This document shows positions 1 to 6,226 of a stretch of DNA of 6,302 bases, piece after piece. The stretch is from Rickettsia endosymbiont of Ixodes persulcatus (GTDB lineage: Bacteria > Pseudomonadota > Alphaproteobacteria > Rickettsiales > Rickettsiaceae), in NCBI GenBank assembly GCA_027293795.1, contig JAPYLE010000152.1, forward strand, positions 1-6,302, written 5' to 3'. A program made the translations under genes and the position numbers. Under the pieces are notes generated by a model. That model had not been told where the DNA came from. It searched no databases and worked only from the letters and a program-made list of their open reading frames with translations. Position 1 is the stretch's first letter. Each line of letters starts with the position of its first letter.

Positions 1-288
1 CTGCAGGTCAGCTTCACTTGTGTTAGCAGCATATTTAAAAAAATAGCACCATTTTTCGGTAATAGTTTTTAAGTCTTCAATTTTATTGATATTAAATTTA
101 GGTAGTTCAATAAAGCTAAAAGAGAAATCCTTTAAATCGTTAAGACGTCCAGTAATAGACAGGAATAATTCTCTTGACCTTTTCTGTAGTTCAATAAATG
201 CTTTGGTTAAGATTAAGAACGAAACAAGAAAAGTTACGGGGCAATTCAAAGATATCAGTATGGCTGTAGAACACGTACTAAAGTTTAT
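1..288 (-). pseudogene. Remnant of Rpn / PD-(D/E)XK nuclease family putative transposase (C-terminal part)
   Basis: A minus-strand frame is open from a TAA at 289-291 to the left edge and continues beyond the window. Its last ~46 codons (about 138 to 1) contain FSFSFIELPKF, then EKWCYFFKYA and TSEADLQ. I recognise this as the region following the nuclease core in the Rpn / 'PD-(D/E)XK nuclease family transposase' proteins that are multicopy in Rickettsia. The catalytic core (D...ExK) should lie upstream, at higher coordinates, but the frame stops at 289 and the sequence there does not resemble it. Codons from about 288 to 165 are not recognisable, so the true break may lie nearer 165. This is probably a 5'-truncated remnant. 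The family call comes from memory of the motif, not a search. Confidence 0.6.
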
Positions 289-335
289 TTAACTGTACCT
301 ATTTCCTATGGTCTAGCTATATCAAAAATATTTCA

Positions 336-1662
336 GTGTTTTCTCCTTTCTTTAGAGCAGTAGGGGCTCTTACTCCATATCCGGGAAATGATATTCCCGT
401 TGATGTGATACTAACAAGTGATAAAACTTCACCTATAATTTTAATGCATCGTATTTTTTATTATAAAAAGAGACTGGCTTATCACTTTTATTCAAAAATG
501 ATTCTTATCAAAGATAATATAATAATTAAATTAACAAGATTTAGAATCGCCATCAAACTACTATATCTTCTTGAAAATAATAAAATGGATTATGGAGGAT
601 ATGTTTTATATTTAGGGAAATGGCTAATTCCTATACCTTTACAACTTATCCTTGCAGGTCCTGACAAACAAAATTTACAATTATTAAAACATGATATAGA
701 ACAAAATCATCCTAATATCTTATTACGGTTAGCTACTTTTGACATAAATATAGAAATTACGGAACAATTACAAAAATTAAAACCTTTTATTGTTATAAAT
801 ACTTGTGGTCCTTTCCAAAAAAATAATTATAACGTAGCACTAGCTAGTATTATACTTGGTATACATTACATTGATTTAGCTGATTGCAGAAGATTTGTAA
901 GCGAATTTGCTACAAATTTAAATAATATGGCAGAACAAAAAAATGTCTAGCTATTACCGGAGCAAGTACCGTACTATGCTTATCTTCAGCTGTATTAGAA
1001 TATTATAAACATGAATTTAATTCTATGGATTCTAATATTTGGTATAACACCAGGACAAAAAACAGAAAAAGATCTTGCAACAACTGCTGCCGTCTTAAGT
1101 TATTTAGGTAAACCGTTAAATTTTTATCCAGGCACAAAATATAAAACATACGGATGGCAGGATTTATATTTACAAACTTATCCTATAATAGGTAAACGCT
1201 GGATGGCAAACTGTGATGTATCGGACCTTAACTTATTACCTAAATATTACGGGTTAAAATCTATAAAATTCTCTGCCGGAATGGAAAGTATTACCTTACA
1301 TTTCGGTATGTGGATTTTATCTTGGCTTGTAAGATTTAAAATAATAAAGCATCTAGAAAACTATGCAAAATTATTACTTAAGTTAAGTAGGTTATTTGAC
1401 TATTTCGGTAGTGATAAAGGGGGGATGCATATAATCATTAAAGGTCAAGATAAAAACAGAAAATCAAAAACGGTAAAATGGTTTATTATAGCAAAAAAAT
1501 CATGGTCCATATATACCTACTATTCCTACAATTATCTTAACAAAAAAATTAATCAATAATGAAATCAATCAAAGGGGAGCAATTACTGCTATTAATCTAG
1601 TAACTTTAGAAGAATATTTAAATGAATTACAAGGACTAGATATAAGGACTTATACAATATAG
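336..1662 (+). pseudogene. Broken saccharopine dehydrogenase-like gene with DUF4166-like N-terminal part
   Basis: The frame opens at a GTG (336), with no clear ribosome binding site. Residues ~4-105 resemble DUF4166: GNDIPVDV, HRIFYYKKR, then LTRFRIAI and LGKWLIPIPL. From LILAGPDKQ (nt ~645) the sequence resembles the saccharopine dehydrogenase NADP-binding family, with VINTCGPFQ and HYIDLADCRRFV. The glycine-rich Rossmann start (GGxGxxG) that should precede it is missing. Three frameshifts follow. One base is lost near 947-950, so AITGAST continues in the +2 frame after a TAG at 948-950. A net -2/+1 change near 1031-1034 returns to the first frame at LIFGITPGQ. One extra A in the run 1493-1499 moves the true tail (HGPYIPTIPTII) out of frame. 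The tail then runs on through LVTLEEYLNEL to a TAG at 1660-1662. The protein code is still well preserved, so decay looks recent. A functional product is very unlikely; the original function is unknown. Confidence 0.8.
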
Positions 1663-1681
1663 TTTTTTATTGCAATTAAAC

Positions 1682-3046
1682 CTATATAATATTTTTTTTA
1701 TTTTTGGCTTTTTCCAAATATAATTTGATAAACAACTCTCCACGCTCTTCAAAATTTTTAAACTGATCATATGAGCTACAACTAGGTGCTAGCAAAATAT
1801 TTTTCACTTCTGCATTATCACCTACTGCATCCTTATAAGCAAGATCAAAAGCCTGCCTAAGATCATTACATATTACAAAATCTACTATATTTTTAACCAT
1901 ATCTGCAAACATTTCTTTAGCTTGTCCATAAAAATAAGCCTTTTTAATTCTGTTAAAATAAGGCCTTATTTCCTCAATCCCCCCTTCTTTTGGTATTCCT
2001 CCTACAAGCCAATAAATATTATCAAGTGCCTTAATTGATTGCAAGGCAGATATGGCATTTGTTGCTTTACTATCATTGTAAAAACTTATATTATTTCTAC
2101 TACCGATATATTGCATTCTATGAGGTAAACTTTGAAAACTACTTATAGTTTCAATTATCTTTGTAGGCTTTAATCCCATTATCTTAGCTACTGCATAACT
2201 TGCTGCAATGTTTTCACAATTATGAATTCCCTGCAAGTTTTTATTAAATGGTAATTTAAAGGTACTATTACCGAAAAAATTATCGTTGATTATATCATTA
2301 ACTACCAATATACCTTTTTCAAGAGTTTTGGTAACAGAAAAGGGAATTAGTTTTATACGCTGCTCTTGCTGCAATGTCATAAAAATTTCACGACAACAAT
2401 CATTATCAATATTAATTACTGCATAACTATTTTTATCCATTCGATCAAAAATCTTAGATTTGGCCGTAATATAGCCATTCATGTCCTTATGTCTATCCAA
2501 ATGATCGGGAGTAATATTAAGAAGTACTGCTATTTTAGCTGTAAAGGTTTTCACTAAATCTAGCTGAAAAGAAGATAATTCAAGTATATATCCGTCCTTA
2601 CTATTTTTGGCTTTTAAAGCCAGAACCCCGATATTACCCGCAACCGGGTAGTCTAAACCATTACTATTTAAAATATGGCTTATTAAAGCAGTAGTAGTAC
2701 TTTTACCGTTTGTACCGGTTACGGCGATAAAGTTTAAATTTCTTGATTTTTCAAATAATAAATCTATATCAGAAGTAATTGATATATTGAAATGATGAGC
2801 AATGCTTACTATTTCATGAGTAAGCGGAATTCCAGGGCTTAAGACAATTTTATCTAAATCTTGCCATTTTGAATCAGATAAAGCAGCAATAAGATTTTTT
2901 CCAAATAATTCTTCAAACATATCTCTATTTGCTTTTAAATCATCATAGACAATTACATCATATTTATTTTGCAATTCCTCATAAACCGACATACCAGTTT
3001 TACCAAGCCCAAAAACACCTATTTTTTGTTTTGTATGAGAATTCAT
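1682..3046 (-). CDS. murD: UDP-N-acetylmuramoyl-L-alanine--D-glutamate ligase (MurD)
   Basis: This cytoplasmic ATP-dependent ligase adds D-glutamate to UDP-MurNAc-L-Ala in peptidoglycan precursor synthesis. The 454-residue product has normal length for the family and all Mur-ligase landmarks. A UMP-binding N-terminal domain opens with GVFGLGKTG (10-18). The ATP P-loop is GTNGKSTT (111-118). Central motifs are LELSSFQLD (155-163) and NITPDHLDRH (177-186), and Lys196 in YITAKSKIF sits where the carbamylated lysine is expected. HNCEN (275-279) precedes the C-terminal domain with NDSKATN (324-330), LVGG (347-350), SCSSYDQF (422-429) and FEERG (432-436). The ATG at 3046 is the only sensible start because it lies just before the UDP-binding strand. 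The sequence before it has no good Shine-Dalgarno. Upstream lies a repeat element, so it may be transcribed from a promoter in or beyond the repeat. Only 19 bases separate its stop from the convergent pseudogene. Confidence 0.97.
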   Translation of the reverse strand: MNSHTKQKIGVFGLGKTGMSVYEELQNKYDVIVYDDLKANRDMFEELFGKNLIAALSDSKWQDLDKIVLSPGIPLTHEIVSIAHHFNISITSDIDLLFEKSRNLNFIAVTGTNGKSTTTALISHILNSNGLDYPVAGNIGVLALKAKNSKDGYILELSSFQLDLVKTFTAKIAVLLNITPDHLDRHKDMNGYITAKSKIFDRMDKNSYAVINIDNDCCREIFMTLQQEQRIKLIPFSVTKTLEKGILVVNDIINDNFFGNSTFKLPFNKNLQGIHNCENIAASYAVAKIMGLKPTKIIETISSFQSLPHRMQYIGSRNNISFYNDSKATNAISALQSIKALDNIYWLVGGIPKEGGIEEIRPYFNRIKKAYFYGQAKEMFADMVKNIVDFVICNDLRQAFDLAYKDAVGDNAEVKNILLAPSCSSYDQFKNFEERGELFIKLYLEKAKNKKNII

Positions 3047-3062
3047 GAGTTAATTTGAAAGA

Positions 3063-3217
3063 ACATTGCAGCTTAGTATCCAAGAACAGGTAGACGAAGA
3101 TCAACTTCAAAAAGAGCAAGGAATCCACAAGGGGAGGAACGCAGCGTATACTTAATACGTGAGTACCATAGCTCTTGTAGGATGACGGACGCCAATTTTT
3201 GAAGTTCATCGAGTATA
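3063..3217 (-). repeat. Rickettsial palindromic-type repeat, copy A
   Basis: This stretch, read on the minus strand, aligns with the plus-strand stretch 4257-4375 over about 115 bases. Shared blocks are CTTTTTGAA, CAAAAATTGGCGT, CTACAAGAGCT, CTCACGTATT, AGTATACGC and GCTCTTTTTGAA. The ends are complementary (TGAACTTCAAAAA and TTTTTGAAGTTGA on the minus strand), so it can fold on itself, as rickettsial palindromic elements do. It fills nearly the whole gap between the small lipoprotein gene and murD, touching the lipoprotein stop codon. The outer boundary near 3063 is approximate. I cannot assign the numbered RPE family without a search. Confidence 0.75.
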
Positions 3218-3466
3218 CTAATTTATCTCCTGCATTAATGCTTGTTCCCCTTCATTAAATTCATCTTGTCCTTTTATATTATTATAAGTTGGTTGACTAT
3301 TCCCAGGATCGGGTAAATAATAATGAGGAGGAACTTCCAGTGCTTTAGCGCGCTGTACTTGATACTCATTAGGTCCGGCTGTTGATATACCTAAGGTTTC
3401 TTTTAATTTTTTACTACAAGCAGAAGTAATTAACAAAACAGTAAATAATAAAAAAATCTTTTTCAC
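3218..3466 (-). CDS. Small DUF3035-like lipoprotein
   Basis: The product is an 82-residue predicted lipoprotein. The signal peptide has two lysines (2-3), a hydrophobic core (4-13) and the lipobox TSAC, with Cys17 as the expected lipidation site. The mature part contains GPNEYQVQRAKALEVPPHYYLPDP (shown as residues ~31-54), a pattern I associate with the alphaproteobacterial DUF3035 family (GPDEF...PL..PP...LP). It ends with an EQAL-type motif near the C-terminus, so it appears complete. The start is GTG, supported by a good ribosome binding site five bases away. It follows lspA by 20 bases on the same strand, so the two are probably co-transcribed, and its own maturation would require LspA. 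Its molecular function is unknown. The DUF3035 assignment is from memory. Confidence 0.85.
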   Translation of the reverse strand: MKKIFLLFTVLLITSACSKKLKETLGISTAGPNEYQVQRAKALEVPPHYYLPDPGNSQPTYNNIKGQDEFNEGEQALMQEIN

Positions 3467-3471
3467 TTAAA

Positions 3472-3478
3472 CACCTTT
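3472..3478 (-). promoter_or_regulatory. Ribosome binding site of the small lipoprotein gene
   Basis: The minus strand reads AAAGGTG, five bases before the GTG start at 3466. This is the clearest Shine-Dalgarno in the window and decides the GTG start, which is not an ATG. Confidence 0.65.
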
Positions 3479-3486
3479 AATTAAAA

Positions 3487-4077
3487 TTATATTTTACTGT
3501 CACCGTTATGATCGGTGTTACGAATTTTTTCAGCCATAGCTTCAATTTGAGCATTATCATAATTCTCTTTAGCCTTTTCTTCAATAACTTTTTTAGTACT
3601 ATAATAATCTTCTATTAAGATAATTACTCCTATTGTAATAAAGCAATCAGCTAAATTAAATACGGGAAAACTATAATTTTTATAATGAAAATGAATAAAA
3701 TCAAATACCGCTCCTCTAAAAAATCTATCAATTAGATTACCGACGGCACCGCCAATTACAAAACTATAACCTGCAAAGCCCCCAATCGTTTTTGAACACA
3801 CCATTAGGTAGTATAAGTAACAGACTATAATCGAGTTTGTTAACATAAAAACAGCATTACTATATTGATAGTATTCACGCATTAATCCAAAACTAATGCC
3901 GTAATTCCAAGTATAAACCATGTTTAAGAAAGAAGTAACCTTGAGCATTAAACCAGGTTTCCATCTTAAATTATCAATAAACCACCATTTGCTTAACTGA
4001 TCAATAATAACTAATGTTATTATTGTACGACTACTACGAGCAAATATTAGATAGATTTTTTTTAGTAGTAAAAGCAT
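3487..4077 (-). CDS. lspA: Lipoprotein signal peptidase (signal peptidase II, LspA)
   Basis: This inner-membrane aspartyl protease cleaves the signal peptide of prolipoproteins before the lipid-modified cysteine. From the chosen start the product has 196 residues, longer than the ~165 of E. coli because of a charged C-terminal tail (EEKAKENYDNAQIEAMAEK region). Family motifs are all present: IDQLSKWW near the first membrane segment, the YTWNYGISFG motif, GGAVGNLIDR with catalytic Asp117, and FNLADCFI with catalytic Asp144. Four hydrophobic segments are visible. The frame is open upstream to an ATG at 4119, but those 14 extra codons overlap the palindromic repeat and its flank, so I prefer the ATG at 4077, just before LLLLKKIYLIF. 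Neither start has a convincing Shine-Dalgarno at normal spacing. The DUF3035-like lipoprotein follows 20 bases downstream. Confidence 0.95.
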   Translation of the reverse strand: MLLLLKKIYLIFARSSRTIITLVIIDQLSKWWFIDNLRWKPGLMLKVTSFLNMVYTWNYGISFGLMREYYQYSNAVFMLTNSIIVCYLYYLMVCSKTIGGFAGYSFVIGGAVGNLIDRFFRGAVFDFIHFHYKNYSFPVFNLADCFITIGVIILIEDYYSTKKVIEEKAKENYDNAQIEAMAEKIRNTDHNGDSKI

Positions 4078-4113
4078 AGGGGTTTTGTGAATGAGTAATG
4101 AATAGATGGCTCT

Positions 4114-4256
4114 TGTCATTCCTAGCTAAAAGCGAGAATCCAGTAAAAATAACCTTACTTAATATTAGTATAAAAATTACGTATTTTATAAAATAAATAT
4201 ATAAAAAACAAGTTCTTTATATATTTTACTGGATTCCTGCGATCAACGGAATGACA
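4114..4256. repeat. Palindromic repeat element with ~34-base arms
   Basis: The left arm (4114-4148) runs TGTCATTCC...GAATCCAGTAAAA. The right arm (4224-4256) is its imperfect reverse complement, TTTTACTGGATTCC...GGAATGACA. The ~75 bases between them are almost pure A/T. The size (~143 bp) and the TCATTCC/GGAATGA ends match a common intergenic rickettsial repeat type as I recall it. The left arm overlaps the upstream, probably spurious, start of the lspA frame. Confidence 0.75.
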
Positions 4257-4375
4257 TCGAGCGTTTTTCAAAAATTGGCGTTGTCATTCTACAAGAGCTT
4301 CAGTTCTCACGTATTCAGTATACGCAGTTCACCTCGCCTTGTGAACTCCTAGCTCTTTTTGAAATTCACCGAGTA
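4257..4375 (+). repeat. Rickettsial palindromic-type repeat, copy B
   Basis: This is the homologue of copy A (3063-3217) in the opposite orientation, with differences scattered along its length, so the copies are not a recent duplication. It abuts the right arm of the 4114-4256 palindrome with no spacer. Its terminal part overlaps the last codons and stop of the M23 peptidase gene. The plus strand is open through the element in one frame (reading FSKIGVVILQELQF and so on) but has no start codon, so I do not call a gene. Confidence 0.75.
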
Positions 4376-5739
4376 TTACAAAAAAACTCAACTGTTTTAT
4401 CAGCTTGCAATTCCTTATCAAGCTTAACATTTAAAGTTTTTATTTCTTTTTTAAATTGTTTAAATTTCTCTAAATTTTTTCCGTTTAATTCTATACCTGG
4501 TGTTGTTTTAACCGACATAGGATTAACGTGTTTACCGTCAATTTTAACTTCATAATGTAAATGTGGCCCTGTAGCTCTACCCGTACTTCCGACATATGCT
4601 ATGATCTGCCCTTGTTTTACTATGCTTCCCACTTTTAAATTTTTTGCAAAATTTGAAGCATGAGCGTAAGCAGTAGATAGCGTACTACTATGTTTTACTT
4701 GAATAAATTTTCCATAACCTGACTTCCAACCTATTTCCGTTATAACTCCGTTTCCTGCGGAATATATAGGCGTACCGGTTGGAGCTGCAAAGTCAACTCC
4801 CTTATGCATTTTAGTATAACCGAGTATCGGATGTTTTCTATTACCGTAATGTGAAGAAACTTTTATAACTTTTAGTGGAGTTTTAAGTAAGCTTCTTTTT
4901 ACGCTTTTACCGTCTTCGGAAAAAAATGCATGGTTATTTGCGTTATTATCATGGGAATAACGATATATATTATATTCTTTTCCTGAAAGGTTTAATGAAA
5001 CATATAGAATTTTACCGTGGTGGGAAAATTTACCGCCTTCCGTTACGTATTTTTCTGTTATTACGGTTGCAGTATCACCGCTTTTTATTTGACGCTGAAA
5101 ATCGATTTGATAGGCATAAGCATTAATCAGCTCTATTATACTATTATTCGATAAACCCAGTTTTTTAAGGGCAGACATAAAATTTGATTCAATACTTACC
5201 GAAGATTTAGCAACTTTTTTACTTAAAGGTACTACAATTTCTTCAACTTTAAAATTATCACTTTCTCTAATTACTTCAATAGTTTTTAGCTTATCAATAA
5301 TTATGACGATTTTATTTAAGAACGTTACCTCTGAGGTTAAATCTTCATCCTCGTTTTCGGTAATTTTTGTTTCATATTCAAAAGTAATTTGTTGCCCTAT
5401 TTTAAGTGAAGACGATAATTTACCCTCTTTTACTAAATTTACAATTTTTTCTATTTCATTTTTAGGGATATTTTGTTCTATCAAAATTGACTTTATAGTA
5501 TCGCCTTTTTTTACTACTACTTCTTTAAATGAAATCGTTTCTTCTTCACTACTATCAGGCTGTACTAAAGTTATGGATAAAGTGTTGTTAACATAATTAT
5601 TAACTGCAAAAGAGACAAAAACAACTAATCCTATAAATAATAATAAGGAGGCAGAGGTGAGGGTTTTCCTAAGACGTGCACTAATAAAAGATGATGGTAA
5701 TATATCATTAAAATCATAAGATAGTGCGGTATCATTCAT
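4366..5739 (-). CDS. M23 family metallopeptidase (LytM/MepM-like peptidoglycan endopeptidase)
   Basis: This is a probable zinc endopeptidase acting on peptidoglycan cross-links outside the inner membrane. I chose the ATG at 5739 (457 residues). A longer frame would need a TTG at 5805 and adds 22 residues with no family character. In order: a cytoplasmic N-terminus, one membrane anchor (~29-47), an OapA/LysM-like segment with VVVKKGDT (~74-81) and LKIGQQITF (~112-120), then a second linker domain. The C-terminal M23 domain has zinc ligands His312 and Asp316 in HKGVDFAAPTG and His395 in PHLHYE. His360 (in YAH) and His393 are the usual catalytic partners. The layout resembles E. coli MepM, but orthology is not proven. 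The last few residues (FFCNTR) and the TGA stop fall in or beside repeat copy B, so the natural C-terminus may have been replaced. All catalytic residues are present, so it should be active. Confidence 0.93.
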   Translation of the reverse strand: MNDTALSYDFNDILPSSFISARLRKTLTSASLLLFIGLVVFVSFAVNNYVNNTLSITLVQPDSSEEETISFKEVVVKKGDTIKSILIEQNIPKNEIEKIVNLVKEGKLSSSLKIGQQITFEYETKITENEDEDLTSEVTFLNKIVIIIDKLKTIEVIRESDNFKVEEIVVPLSKKVAKSSVSIESNFMSALKKLGLSNNSIIELINAYAYQIDFQRQIKSGDTATVITEKYVTEGGKFSHHGKILYVSLNLSGKEYNIYRYSHDNNANNHAFFSEDGKSVKRSLLKTPLKVIKVSSHYGNRKHPILGYTKMHKGVDFAAPTGTPIYSAGNGVITEIGWKSGYGKFIQVKHSSTLSTAYAHASNFAKNLKVGSIVKQGQIIAYVGSTGRATGPHLHYEVKIDGKHVNPMSVKTTPGIELNGKNLEKFKQFKKEIKTLNVKLDKELQADKTVEFFCNTR

Positions 5740-5914
5740 TAAAATTGCTCTGAAGATTATTTGAATCAATTTTTCATTACTAATAATAATATGAACTATA
5801 TACAAATAAATTACAATAGAAAATTGTAAAATTTTGTTTTATTTCTGGTTTATTAGTTTTTTATTGATTAAAATTAAATTTTTTATATAAGTTAATTTTT
5901 ATTAATTTATAAAG
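5740..5914. other. AT-rich divergent intergenic region
   Basis: These 175 bases separate the start of the minus-strand M23 gene from the plus-strand lipoprotein-like remnant. They are nearly all A/T with no recognisable RNA gene, repeat or operator. The region should contain the M23 promoter, but on the minus strand I cannot pick one -35/-10 pair over several weak ones. Confidence 0.5.
5864..5891 (+). promoter_or_regulatory. Possible sigma-70-type promoter for the 5915 remnant
   Basis: TTGATT (5864-5869) is followed after 16 bases by TATAAG (5886-5891), about 24 bases before the ATG at 5915. In DNA this AT-rich such matches arise easily by chance, so this is only a candidate. Confidence 0.3.
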
Positions 5915-6013
5915 ATGAAGATTATGCCTAAATTTTCCCTATTTTTGTTAATTTTTATAAATCTTATCTCCTGTTCATCTAACCATAATGCTGTCAAATT
6001 GCCCCAAATATAA
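5915..6013 (+). pseudogene. Lipoprotein signal-sequence fragment ending at an in-frame stop
   Basis: The ATG at 5915 opens a 32-codon frame. It has lysines at 3 and 6, a hydrophobic core (FSLFLLIFINLI) and a LISC lipobox with Cys20, followed by SSNHNAVKLP, typical of the start of a mature lipoprotein. It stops at TAA 6011-6013. The same frame is open again directly after this stop for 70 codons, which suggests a nonsense mutation or local base change in a once longer gene. The stop could instead mark the join of two unrelated fragments. A 12-residue mature lipoprotein is improbable as a functional product, though not excluded. I do not recognise the parent gene. Confidence 0.5.
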
Positions 6014-6226
6014 TATTATGAGAATATTTCTTTAAATAAAAACTGTCCTATAAATAGTGAAATAGTTCTAGTAGGCGGTTGTTTTGATTTATTACATTAC
6101 AGTCATATAGAATTTTTACGCAAAGCTAAAAAACAAGGCAAATACTTAATCGTTGCTTTAGAACCGGATGAAACAATTAATGATACTCCTCGCAGCAGAG
6201 CTGCGAGGTATCTAAAAAAGTTTTAG
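6014..6226 (+). pseudogene. Truncated RfaE2/TagD-like nucleotidyltransferase fragment
   Basis: In the same frame as the preceding lipoprotein fragment, the translation reads SEIVLVGGCFDLLHYSHIEF, then LRKAKKQGKYLIVALEPDET. This is the N-terminal nucleotide-binding segment of the cytidylyltransferase-like superfamily (RfaE C-terminal domain, TagD), which normally transfers AMP or CMP to a sugar or alcohol phosphate. The signature HxGH here is HYSH, with serine in place of glycine (AGT codon at 6116-6118). No start codon is available in this frame after the stop at 6011. After ETI the family similarity ends at a hairpin (6182-6212), and the frame closes at TAG 6224-6226. Missing start, altered signature and abrupt loss of the domain together indicate a dead fragment. 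Confidence 0.65.
6182..6212. repeat. GC-rich hairpin (short palindromic element)
   Basis: CCTCGCAGC (6188-6196) and GCTGCGAGG (6200-6208) are perfect complements around an AGA loop. Outer GATA and TATC extend the stem, with a two-base bulge on the left. It stands out as the most GC-rich patch of the region and sits where the nucleotidyltransferase similarity ends. No T-run follows on either strand, so it is not a standard intrinsic terminator. A small mobile palindromic repeat is more likely. Confidence 0.65.

Noticed and set aside
86..292. Plus-strand open frame of 68 codons
   Set aside because: It lies opposite the recognisable Rpn-family tail, starts with a non-ATG codon and resembles no family I know.
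940..1500. Programmed frameshifting to make a full protein
   Set aside because: Three shifts, one at a site with no slippery sequence, plus a missing Rossmann motif fit decay better than recoding.
1011..1559. A separate intact 182-residue gene within the saccharopine-dehydrogenase-like region
   Set aside because: Its start is internal to the family, its true N-terminal continuation is in the other frame upstream, and its last ~20 residues are a frameshift product. It is part of one pseudogene.
2366..2557. Plus-strand open frame inside murD
   Set aside because: It is antisense to well-conserved MurD coding sequence and has no domain character.
3060..3220. Small RNA gene or riboswitch upstream of murD
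   Set aside because: The foldable sequence is explained by a repeat with a second diverged copy at 4257-4375, and nothing matches a known riboswitch core.
4926..5126. Plus-strand open frame inside the M23 gene
   Set aside because: It is a shadow of the minus-strand peptidase, with no recognisable motif.
5303..5596. Plus-strand open frame of 97 codons inside the M23 gene
   Set aside because: It is antisense to the LysM-like segment; its serine-rich composition is what antisense of acidic/lysine-rich coding sequence gives.
6182..6226. Intrinsic terminator
   Set aside because: The stem is strong, but no T-run follows on either strand at the required place.
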